Origin: Phycisphaerales bacterium
Lineage (GTDB): Bacteria > Planctomycetota > Phycisphaerae > UBA1845
Reading direction: 5' to 3'
Length of the DNA stretch: 64,000 bases
Assembly (NCBI GenBank): GCA_020852275.1
Contig: JADZBE010000017.1
Location: forward strand, 1 to 64,000
The position numbers and the translations under genes were made by a program. The notes beneath the pieces were generated by a model. It did no database searches. It saw only the letters and a list, made by a program, of their open reading frames with translations, and was not told the origin of the DNA. This document shows, one piece after another, positions 37,375 to 46,324 of this stretch. The stretch's first letter is position 1; each line of letters begins with the position of its first letter.

Positions 37375-37688
37375 CGAGCGGCGCGCTCGTCCACGTCGGC
37401 CGCGCTGAGAATCTGCCAGTCCAGTCCGGTCAGCGCCAGCCGCCGCGTGTTGGCCACCGAGTAAAGGTGCGCGTCCTTCTCCTCCATCTGCTCAAAGAGG
37501 TGCATCGCGGAGCTGAGCGAGCCTTCATCCGCCTCGCGTAGAATCCCGGCCAGTCTCGACGGCGTCAGCCCGACAGACGGATACTCGCGGACGGAGTCCT
37601 CCTTCCGCGGCATGATCACCTGCCCGACCGGAGGCCGCACGTCGCCGCGCCCCAGCGCCTTGCCCACCAGTCTCGTCATCCAGCTCAT
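37375..37688 (-). pseudogene. N-terminal fragment of a Mu gp29/DUF935-type phage portal protein
   Basis: GLTPSRLAGILREADEGSLSSAMHLFEQMEEKDAHLYSVANTRRLALTGLDWQI, then similarity ends in repeat-like sequence. Confidence 0.8.
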
Positions 37689-37857
37689 CACACGCCCCCC
37701 GTCGCCTGAGGTTCGTCGCCTCGACTGCAGCGGGATAACAAGGCGCGCGCGCAGCCGCGCACGCGCGGGCGCCATTCAGGCCGCTTGCTGCGCATGGAAT
37801 TCCGAGCCTTCCTGCTGATGATTCCGGCGGGTATTCGCGGTAGAATGGAAGCACAAC

Positions 37858-37880
37858 AATCGCCGAAGCAGGCGATTTTT
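37858..37880 (+). terminator. intrinsic terminator-like hairpin
   Basis: AATCGCC-GAAGCA-GGCGATT followed by a T-tract. Confidence 0.4.
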
Positions 37881-38048
37881 CGGTCGTTTGAAGGGCACAG
37901 GTGAAGTTTCGCGATGAGGCGGCACGGTCCGGCGTACTCGGTGGGCCGGGGCAGGTAAAGTGGGAAGCAAGTCCGTGGACTGCATCAGTCCGCCGCTGCG
38001 GACCCGTGGCGCGCCGCACGCGCGCCAGGCTCAGAACGCGGCGGCGCT

Positions 38049-39647
38049 TTGGAAGGGGAGGGAATCATCGTGGCGCGTACCTGGTTGTTTGCGCGGTTGG
38101 AACGGGCGCTGAGGCTGGCGTGTTCGGCGGATACCCGCGAATCGCAGCCCGTAGCCGAGCTGGTCGGGTTGTCGCGCGAGGCGCGGCTTACGCGGCGGCG
38201 CTTTCTTCAGGCGGCCGGCGGGGCCGCTGCCGTTGCCGCCGCAACTCGTGTGCCCGCTTGGGCGCAGCCGCTGCCGCCGCGCCAAGGCGACAAGCCGCGC
38301 ATCGCCATCGTCGGCGCCGGCATCGCCGGACTCAACGCCGCCCATCGCCTGCGCCGCGGCGGCTTCGACGCCACGCTCTACGAGGCGGCCGATCGCATCG
38401 GCGGACGCATGTTCACCGCGCAAAACGTGATGGGAGAAGGCCTCGCCACGGAGCTGGGCGGCGAGTTCATCGACTCGATCCACAAGGACATGCTCGCCCT
38501 CGTCGATCAGTTCGGCCTGGCGCTGATCGACGACCAGGCCGAAAGCGAGCAGGGGCTCATCGCCGACGGCTTTTACTTCAACGGGCATTTCTTCAGCGAG
38601 GAGGACGTCGTCGAGGCCTTCCGCCCGGTGGCGCACCGCATCAAGCGCGACCTGCGCGAGGCAGGCTTTATCAACTTCCGCGACAACTCCCCCGCGGGCC
38701 GGCGCCTCGATCGCACGTCCATCCGCGAGTACCTCGAAGAAATCGGCGCGGACGGCTTCCTGCGCGAACTCCTCGACGTGGCCTACCTCACCGAATACGG
38801 ACTCGAGACGGACGAGCAGTCGTCGCTGAACCTTGTCTATCTGATCGGCACGGACACGTCGGCGGGTTTTGACATCTTCGGCGCCAGCGACGAGCGCTAT
38901 CGCGTGCTGGGTGGCAATCAACAGATCGTCGATCGCCTTGCGGACTCCGTCGCCGATCAGGTCCGCCTCGGGCATCGGCTCGTCGCCATCCGCGAGCATG
39001 GCCGCACGCCGCGCCTGTCGTTCGAGACAAGGGGCGGTCCCGTGGATGTCGAGGCCGACTATGTGCTGCTGACCCTGCCGTTCACGCTGCTGCGCGAGGT
39101 GGAGATTCGCGCCGAGCTGCCTGCGTGGAAGCGCCGCGCGATCGACGAGCTGGGCTACGGCACGAACGCCAAGCTGCTCATCGGTTTCCGCAACCGGCTC
39201 TGGCGCGATCTGGGCTACCAGGGCGGACTCTTCAGCGACGAGAACTACCAGACCACGTGGGACAACAGCGCCGGCCAGGCGCCGGTCGAGGGAGGCCTGA
39301 CCGTTTACACCGGCGGGCGTCGCGGGATCGAGATCGGCGAAGGCACAGTCGATGAGCAGGTCGAAGGCGTCATGCCCGCCCTTGACGAAGCGTTCCCGGG
39401 CGCGTCGGCAGCGCGCAACGGCCGCGCCGCCCGCATGCACTGGCCCACGCACCCGTTCACCAAGGCGAGCTACGCCTGCTGGAAAGTCGGGCAGGTTTCC
39501 ACGATCGCCGGCGCGGAGATCGAACCCGTGGGCCGCCTGCACTTCGCCGGCGAGCACTGCAGCTACAACTTCCAGGGGTACATGAACGGCGCCGCGGAAA
39601 CGGGAAGAAAAGCAGCGCGGGCGATCCTGGAGCGCGTGCGAGGATAG
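38049..39647 (+). CDS. FAD-dependent monoamine oxidase-like amine oxidoreductase, Tat-exported
   Basis: TRRRFLQAAGG Tat-like motif; PRIAIVGAGIAGLNAAHRLRRGGFDATLYEAADRIGGRMFT; C-terminal GRLHFAGEHCSYNFQGYMNGAAETGRKAA. Confidence 0.88.
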   Translation: MEGEGIIVARTWLFARLERALRLACSADTRESQPVAELVGLSREARLTRRRFLQAAGGAAAVAAATRVPAWAQPLPPRQGDKPRIAIVGAGIAGLNAAHRLRRGGFDATLYEAADRIGGRMFTAQNVMGEGLATELGGEFIDSIHKDMLALVDQFGLALIDDQAESEQGLIADGFYFNGHFFSEEDVVEAFRPVAHRIKRDLREAGFINFRDNSPAGRRLDRTSIREYLEEIGADGFLRELLDVAYLTEYGLETDEQSSLNLVYLIGTDTSAGFDIFGASDERYRVLGGNQQIVDRLADSVADQVRLGHRLVAIREHGRTPRLSFETRGGPVDVEADYVLLTLPFTLLREVEIRAELPAWKRRAIDELGYGTNAKLLIGFRNRLWRDLGYQGGLFSDENYQTTWDNSAGQAPVEGGLTVYTGGRRGIEIGEGTVDEQVEGVMPALDEAFPGASAARNGRAARMHWPTHPFTKASYACWKVGQVSTIAGAEIEPVGRLHFAGEHCSYNFQGYMNGAAETGRKAARAILERVRG

Positions 39648-39651
39648 GCAG

Positions 39652-39750
39652 CGAGCCGCGCGGCTTCAGCCCGCGCGAACTGCAACGAGCCGCGTGGCTT
39701 CCGCCGGCGCGAACCATAGCGAGCCACGTGGCTTTAGCCCGCGCGAACCC
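39652..39750 (+). repeat. three tandem copies of dispersed repeat GCGAGCCGCGYGGCTTCAGCCCGCGCGAAC
   Basis: Copies near 39652, 39686 and 39720; an inverted related copy near 21025-21051. Confidence 0.85.
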
Positions 39751-39853
39751 CACGCCATGGCGAACGCTCCTGTCTTGGTTACCGGCACAAGGAGCGGTCG
39801 CACCATCGAAAACACAGCAAGCACAAAACCGGACGATGCCGCCGTCGCTGTCA

Positions 39854-40150
<297 letters not shown>

Positions 40151-40160
<10 letters not shown>

Positions 40161-40699
40161 AGGCCATCGGCTTTCAGATCCGAGAGCAATTCCTTCGCTT
40201 GGCCGAATTTTGCCATGAGATGCCCCTTCAATCGAAATAACTCGACATCAAGTTGCTCGTCTCTTAGGCCTTCCCGTTCGAGAAACACCTGGGTAGCAGC
40301 AACCTCAAGTACGTCGCGATCGAACCGCTTGAGCCTAGGAGCAATCTCGGTCAGCGGAGGTTTGCCCGGAGGGACCGTGACATCGTAGTGTTCTCGGATC
40401 AACGCAGCGGGTTCCTCTCGCGCGTGATACGTGTACTGCACTACCAGCTCTCCCGTGGTTGGATTCGTGCCCAATTCCTTGCGATCCTCCTCGATGATCC
40501 CTCCGATCTTAAGAGTATCTGTAGCCCAAGCTACCAAACGTGAGTACGGGCCGAGTTGACGGATCGCAAAGTCCCGAAATGGAAGATCGTAACCCATCTC
40601 TCGAAGGAGGTAGACGATCTTCTGCATCTTGACACGTCCGTCGATGCCTCCGCATGCGTCAATGACCCTCGCCAGCTTGAGTTCATCGAAGTCCCTCAT
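40151..40699 (-). CDS. YwgA-like family protein
   Basis: DACGGIDGRVKMQKIVYLLREMGYDLPFRDFAIRQLGPYSRLVAWATDTLKIGGIIEE; start overlaps the HD gene stop (ATGA). Confidence 0.65.
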
Positions 40700-42129
40700 C
40701 CTTCATCCTCCTTCCCTGAGTTCCCTGCAGAGCAATCCCACCCGCCTTTCAGAAGCTCCTCTACGAGCTTGGACTCGCGTTCGTCATAATAGAGTCGATA
40801 AACCGAAGTCTCGATTTTTGAGATTGCATCGATAACTTTCGACTCTGATTCAGCCGGATGTGGCTTTCCTTGCTTGTCAAGAAAGAAGATCACCTTGTCT
40901 TCTTCTTCCTCGCCGGCCTCCCCGCTGTGCTTGCTCTGCCGATAGAGCGCGTTGCGATACGCAAGGTCTGAAAACGTGTCGCGTGAACAGGAGAAAAACA
41001 GGTCGGTCCCTTTGAGCTTGGTAATGAACTCAAGCGCCTTATCCTGATTCCCCCTTTCGTGTAGTTCAATACATTTGTACGGTTGTTTACGGTGGACAAG
41101 CATTAGACACATCCGAGCAAGGCGCGCCGCATTTTCGCCGCCGCCTGAACTGAGTTTGGACCAATCCATGAACGTACACCAGAGGCGAAAATCGTCGAGT
41201 GACATATACGAATCGGTGTCCACTTGTCGTCCCGCAAGCATCTCTCGAAGTGCTTCGGGGCAAGCCCCGGGGACTTTCCCTGGATCGCCGTCCGCGATCG
41301 CGGCGGCAAGCGCGAGGATATTCGTGAGAAGCGCCTCGTAAGCGCGAGTCGTTCGGTGGACGTACACCTGAAGGTAGATGAACTCTCGGGCTTGGATGAA
41401 CTCCTCCACAACGTGAATCGCTTTGCGGCTGTCGAGACACAGGCGCCACACGCCATCCGCCTGTCCCTTGACGGAGACCTTACCGATGCGTAGGGAATGC
41501 AGCATCCAGTCCAGGTCAAACTCACCGTACCGAGGTCCGCACGCCTTGCTGTCGCGCAGTAGGTAGTCCATTCGATCCGCATCAAGTTGACTGCTTACGA
41601 AGTCCTTGCTCAGGAGATTCCCGCGATCCTCCTTGTTAAGTATCTGCACGACCTTGTCGGCCTCAACATCGTACTTGCAGAGAACACCCGCCAATCGCTC
41701 CCTGATAATCCGGCGGGACCACCCTTCGTGGTCCCTGGGATACTCATCCTGCGCGGCGGTGGGCGGCTTGATCGCCCGCTCGAAGACGTGTGAGAACGGT
41801 CCATGTCCGAGGTCGTGCAACAGTGCAGCAGCCAGTATGGTCCTTCGAAGTGGCCTTAAATCGCGGTATTCGTCGCTGTCCTCGCCGTGATGCTTCGCCA
41901 GAGCGTCGAGCATCCGCCTTGCAATATGGCACACTCCGAGGCTGTGGGCCCACCTGCTGTGCTCGGCGCCAGGATAAACCAGGAAACCCAAGCCAAGCTG
42001 CCGGATTCGGCGAAGCCGCTGGAATTCGGGCCGATCGATTAGCGCGAGGATCATCCGCCCCTCATCGTCGTCTGGAAGCTCGATGAGGTTGTGGACCGGG
42101 TCTCGAATAACCTTCGGCAGCGACGACAT
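40696..42129 (-). CDS. HD-domain phosphohydrolase (SAMHD1/dGTPase-like)
   Basis: VIRDPVHNLIEL, FQRLRRIRQLGLGFLVYPGAEHSRWAHSLGVCHIARRML, AALLHDLGHGPFSHVFE, DFVSSQLDADRMDYLLRDS. Confidence 0.92.
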   Translation of the reverse strand: MSSLPKVIRDPVHNLIELPDDDEGRMILALIDRPEFQRLRRIRQLGLGFLVYPGAEHSRWAHSLGVCHIARRMLDALAKHHGEDSDEYRDLRPLRRTILAAALLHDLGHGPFSHVFERAIKPPTAAQDEYPRDHEGWSRRIIRERLAGVLCKYDVEADKVVQILNKEDRGNLLSKDFVSSQLDADRMDYLLRDSKACGPRYGEFDLDWMLHSLRIGKVSVKGQADGVWRLCLDSRKAIHVVEEFIQAREFIYLQVYVHRTTRAYEALLTNILALAAAIADGDPGKVPGACPEALREMLAGRQVDTDSYMSLDDFRLWCTFMDWSKLSSGGGENAARLARMCLMLVHRKQPYKCIELHERGNQDKALEFITKLKGTDLFFSCSRDTFSDLAYRNALYRQSKHSGEAGEEEEDKVIFFLDKQGKPHPAESESKVIDAISKIETSVYRLYYDERESKLVEELLKGGWDCSAGNSGKEDEG

Positions 42130-42235
42130 CCTAACTACATCCTAACCATTCTTCTCGTGCCGTCAACCCCCAAGCTGGACGGCTCCCGGCCCTTCAGACC
42201 GCGAGCAATTCGAGGCCTTGATGGTGCTGGAGGGG

Positions 42236-43891
42236 TTAGGATACCCCCCCCTTCCGCTGCAACGGAAACAGAATCACATCCCGGATGCTCCGCGAATTCG
42301 TCAGCAGCATCACCATACGGTCGATGCCCACGCCCAGACCTCCCGCCGGGGGCATGCCGTATTCGAGCGCCGTCACGAAGTCCTCGTCCATGACTGCCAT
42401 CGTTTCGTCACCTTCGCCCGCCACCTGCCGCCGGAAGTTCTCTTCCTGCACGCGCGGGTCGTTCAGCTCGGTGTAGGCGTTGCCCAGCTCCATGCCGGCG
42501 ACAAAGGCCTCGAAGCGCAGGGCGATCGACGGATCCTCCGGGTGACGCCGCGTCAGCGGGCAGATCGACGCGGGGTAGTCGTACACGAACGTCGGCTGGA
42601 TCAGGTGCGGCTGCACCAGCACGTCGAACAGCTCATTGACCAGCACGTCGTGGTCGATGAGCGAGCCCTCGGCCGCGGGGTCCGGCTTCACATGCACGTG
42701 CCCGTCGCCGATCGACTTGGTGAGCTTCTGATAGATTCCCTCCGACTTCGCGCGTTCGAGCACGCCGGGCTTGTCTTTGATGTCCAGGCCGGCGTGTTCA
42801 CGAAACAGGTCGGCATACTTCGCGCGCCGCCAGGGCGGAGCGAAGTTGAGCATGTGCTCGCCGAAGGGACGCTGGAATGCACTTCCTGTCCCACCGAATC
42901 CACTTAGTTCGGTTGGCGATTTCCCAAAGGGAACCGCTCCCTCACGGTCGCGGCTCTGCTCGATCCCCGCTTCACGATCCACGATTGGCGATTCCCGATT
43001 CCCGATCACCTCAATCGCGGCCGCCACCATCCCCTCCGTCCGCTCCATCATCACGTGATAATCCGCGTACGCCTCGTACAGCTCGATCATGCTGAACTCG
43101 GGGTTGTGCCGCGGGCTGATGCCTTCGTTGCGGAAGTTGCGCGAGATCTCGAACACCCGCTCCATTCCGCCCACCAGCAGCCGCTTCAGATACAGCTCCG
43201 GGCTGATGCGCAGGAACAGGTCCATGTCCAGCGTGTTGTGGTGCGTCACGAACGGTCTCGCGGCCGCTCCGCCGTAGATCGGCTGAAGCACGGGCGTATC
43301 CACTTCGAGATACCCCAGATCGACCAGGTACTCGCGGATGGCGTGGATGATCGCGCTGCGCCGGCGGAAGACCTCGTACACCTCCTCGCGGTTGGAGAAG
43401 AGGTCCACGTAGCGGTGCCGGTAGCGAAGCTCGACGTCGGTCAGGCCGTGCCACTTTTCCGGCGGCGGGCGCAGAGCCTTGGCGAGCACGGTGAGCCTCG
43501 TCAGCCACAGCGTCAGCTCGCCGGTCTTCGTACGTCCGATGATGCCTTCGCCGCCGATGATGTCGCCGAGGTCGAGCTGCTTGAAGACGGTCCACTGCGC
43601 ATCGCCGAGGTCGCCCTTCGACAGGCCGAACTGCATCGTGCCCGTGCGGTCCTGCACGGTGAGGAACGCGAGCTTGCCGATGTCGCGCAGCAGCGTGATG
43701 CGCCCGGCCATCCGCGCCGTGAAGTCCGCCAGCTTCTGCCCAACGGGGATGTCAACGACATCCGCCCGCGCCCGCACATCGACCGTGGGTTCAACATCCG
43801 GGAACCGCCCGCCGTACGGGTCCACCCCCGCCGCGCGCAGCGCCTCCCGCTTCCTCTCCCGCTCCTGCATGAAACGATCGGTCTCGGCCAT
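42236..43891 (-). CDS. lysS: lysine--tRNA ligase (class II) with an in-frame repeat-derived insertion
   Basis: RNEGISPRHNPEFSMIELYEAYADY, TSP-type C-terminus [60 protein letters not shown]. Confidence 0.95.
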   Translation of the reverse strand: MAETDRFMQERERKREALRAAGVDPYGGRFPDVEPTVDVRARADVVDIPVGQKLADFTARMAGRITLLRDIGKLAFLTVQDRTGTMQFGLSKGDLGDAQWTVFKQLDLGDIIGGEGIIGRTKTGELTLWLTRLTVLAKALRPPPEKWHGLTDVELRYRHRYVDLFSNREEVYEVFRRRSAIIHAIREYLVDLGYLEVDTPVLQPIYGGAAARPFVTHHNTLDMDLFLRISPELYLKRLLVGGMERVFEISRNFRNEGISPRHNPEFSMIELYEAYADYHVMMERTEGMVAAAIEVIGNRESPIVDREAGIEQSRDREGAVPFGKSPTELSGFGGTGSAFQRPFGEHMLNFAPPWRRAKYADLFREHAGLDIKDKPGVLERAKSEGIYQKLTKSIGDGHVHVKPDPAAEGSLIDHDVLVNELFDVLVQPHLIQPTFVYDYPASICPLTRRHPEDPSIALRFEAFVAGMELGNAYTELNDPRVQEENFRRQVAGEGDETMAVMDEDFVTALEYGMPPAGGLGVGIDRMVMLLTNSRSIRDVILFPLQRKGGVS

Positions 43892-44007
43892 CATCCAGCT
43901 CCCGGCGGTCGGGATGCATCGCCGTTCCCGCCTGTCGCGATGCATCGCCGCTCCCGCCTCTCGGGACGAATCGTAGCGGAGCGGGGTAGCAGAGCCAATG
44001 TTCGCAC

Positions 44008-44071
44008 CCGCGTGCCACTGCTCTGTGAGCAGTGCTTTTCGATCCGCGTGCCACTGCTCTGTGAGCAGTGC
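44008..44071 (+). repeat. two identical 28-bp copies of CCGCGTGCCACTGCTCTGTGAGCAGTGC (internal palindrome)
   Basis: 44008-44035 and 44044-44071 (36-bp period); inverted partial copy AGAGCAGTGGCAC at 44361-44373. Confidence 0.95.
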
Positions 44072-44633
44072 CTCTCCGCGGCGGGCTGGACCTGAAGTCG
44101 CCCGGCATCGGCGATGCGTCTTCTAGCGAGGGCGGAGCGCTGCACCGTGGCGGGGCATTCTGCCCCCCGGGGCACGAATGCCCAACGTGTTGCAACCTAA
44201 TAACCGGCAAGACGCTTCGCACCAGAGACAGGTGGAGGCTCAGTGTGTCAGGACGTGCGCCTGCACCGGCTCGTCCCATGCCTTCCGCGCCGTGCGAATC
44301 CTGCTTTCCACGCACGCATGTTACGCGAAGTTCAGCGCACTGCGGAAAAGCACCGCTCGCAGAGCAGTGGCACACCCAGGCACTGCCCGCAAGGTTGGGG
44401 CACGTTTTGGCACGGCTTGCAGGGCAGGAGTACACACGCGATGATGAGCGGGGTGGCTCCTTGCGAAAGGGGTCAAGTCGGCCAGCGGTGGCCCACCCCT
44501 GCGGTGCGTAGCTCAGAGAGAATGACCGCACCCACAGACACGCGGGTGCGCTCCCCTCTCGCCATCGGGGCTGGTCCGGGTATAATTCAAGTCGCATGCC
44601 CTCATCCGAGGACCTGCTCGCGGGAACCCGTCG

Positions 44634-45587
44634 GTGATTGAACAACTGACCATCGAGAACTTCGCGTGCTTCAAGCATGTGGACGTGCCGCTCAAACCGC
44701 TTACGGTCCTGATCGGTCCGAATAACACGGGCAAGTCGTGTTTTCTTCGCGCGATCAAGCGGTTGCTTACGTCGAGCACTAGTAACCTGGCGCTGGCCGA
44801 TCGCTGGGGCTCTAGTTTGGCTGTCGAGGTCATATTAAACGGACGCATCGATGGTAAGCGTGTCGTTCTCGACTCGCGCGGACCGTTGTTCGAACGCCCC
44901 GTGCCTGCCGGTGAGTTCGGTCAAGCAATCAAGTTCAGCCTACCCATCAATGGGATTCCGGCACAATCACAAGGGGTGCCGGATTCTGCCACGGCCGCAC
45001 CGCCGGTCGGAGGAGATGGAAGCAACATCCCGACGATCTTCGATTATTACCTTCGCAGAGATAAAAGGCGTCTCGCCGCTTGTATTGAGGAAATGAAGCG
45101 GCGGGTTGATGGCTTGGTGGACATCCACATCGGTACACCGACTCCATCAGACCGCCGGATTGAGTTTCGCCTTGAGAACGACTTGTTTCTGCCGACGAAC
45201 CAGATTTCCGTTGGAGTCCAATACCTGCTCTTCTTCGTCGCCCTGGCCCACCATCCGAATACGCCGAGATTCATCTTGATCGAGGAGCCGGAAAACGGTT
45301 TGCACCCCAAGCGGCTCAAGGATGTCGTAGGCTTACTGCGTTCGTTGACAAAAGGTGAATTCGGCGCGCCGCCATCACAAGTGATTCTCACGACGCACTC
45401 GCCTTACCTTCTCGATTTCATCAACCTCGACGAGGACGAGGTGCTCGTCTTCTCCCGTAACGACGACGGCAGCCGCACCGTCCAACCGGTCGACCGTGAG
45501 CGCCTCAAGCACTTCACGAAGGAGTTCCTCCTCGGCGAGATCTGGTACAACGAATCCGAGGAAGGCCTGATCAAGCAGTCCCCATGA
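44634..45587 (+). CDS. AAA (AAA_21/OLD-like) ATPase
   Basis: IENFACFKHVDVPLKPLTVLIGPNNTGKSCFLRAI; FILIEEPENGLHPKRLKDVVGLL; QVILTTHSPYLLDFI. Confidence 0.9.
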   Translation: MIEQLTIENFACFKHVDVPLKPLTVLIGPNNTGKSCFLRAIKRLLTSSTSNLALADRWGSSLAVEVILNGRIDGKRVVLDSRGPLFERPVPAGEFGQAIKFSLPINGIPAQSQGVPDSATAAPPVGGDGSNIPTIFDYYLRRDKRRLAACIEEMKRRVDGLVDIHIGTPTPSDRRIEFRLENDLFLPTNQISVGVQYLLFFVALAHHPNTPRFILIEEPENGLHPKRLKDVVGLLRSLTKGEFGAPPSQVILTTHSPYLLDFINLDEDEVLVFSRNDDGSRTVQPVDRERLKHFTKEFLLGEIWYNESEEGLIKQSP

Positions 45588-46225
45588 TCCGCATTCAAAT
45601 CCTCGGCGAAGGCTCCCGAGACGAAGCCGCAGCGCCTCCCCTAGTGGAGAACCTGCTGGGTCGCAGGATCAGCGCCGCGTTCACAGCGTGGTCGTCACCT
45701 TCGATTCAGCGGTTTCATCAGAAAGGTCTCTCCAAACTCGGTCGGAGGCTCCTGTACGTCCTCGCCAGAGCTTCGGCCGACGGGGTGCAAGGAGTCGTGG
45801 CGATCATCGATGGCGACCAGCTTGAGGGAGAGCGGCTGGCTGCATTAAAGGCCGGGCGCCGGCGGCATCGTGAGAAATACCCACCGATCCCCACAGCCTT
45901 GGGCTGCGCGATCCCACATTTCGAGGCATGGTTGATCGACGACCCCGTGGCGGTTCGCGAAGTCCTGCGACTCCCTGCGGATTGCGAAGTTTCATCGCCG
46001 ACGCGGACGTCGTCGCCCAAGCTGGTGCTGCACGCGCTCTTCACCGGCAGTCCTCGGGCGAGTGAAGACTTAGAGCTGGCAGTGCTCCCGGAGATCGCGC
46101 GCAGGTTTCAATTGGAACGATGCAACCAGCGGAATCACACGGGGCTTGCGGATTTCGCTAAGGATCTCCGCGCGGCGTTCCGTGAGGTGATCGGCGATTC
46201 GTCCGCTTGGCAGCCGCTGACTTGA
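45584..46225 (+). CDS. DUF4276-like (TOPRIM-like) protein
   Basis: MIRIQILGEGSRDEAAAPPLVENLLG...GVVAIIDGDQLEGERLAALKAG...AIPHFEAWLIDD; ATGA overlap with the AAA gene. Confidence 0.7.
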   Translation: MIRIQILGEGSRDEAAAPPLVENLLGRRISAAFTAWSSPSIQRFHQKGLSKLGRRLLYVLARASADGVQGVVAIIDGDQLEGERLAALKAGRRRHREKYPPIPTALGCAIPHFEAWLIDDPVAVREVLRLPADCEVSSPTRTSSPKLVLHALFTGSPRASEDLELAVLPEIARRFQLERCNQRNHTGLADFAKDLRAAFREVIGDSSAWQPLT

Positions 46226-46232
46226 GACAATG

Positions 46233-46275
46233 CAGACCTGCCACACCCATGAGGCCTTCGAGCATGGCAGGTCTG
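46233..46275. terminator. hairpin between convergent genes, possible bidirectional terminator
   Basis: Perfect 11-bp inverted repeat CAGACCTGCCA / TGGCAGGTCTG; no clear T-tract. Confidence 0.4.
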
Positions 46276-46324
46276 GCACGCGCAATCATAGCCGGAGCTA
46301 CACAGACCACGCCTCGGCGGGCGC

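Noticed and set aside
28418-37688. Intact prophage
   Set aside because: Only a truncated portal and a few phage-like ORFs; no terminase, capsid, transposase or integrase seen.
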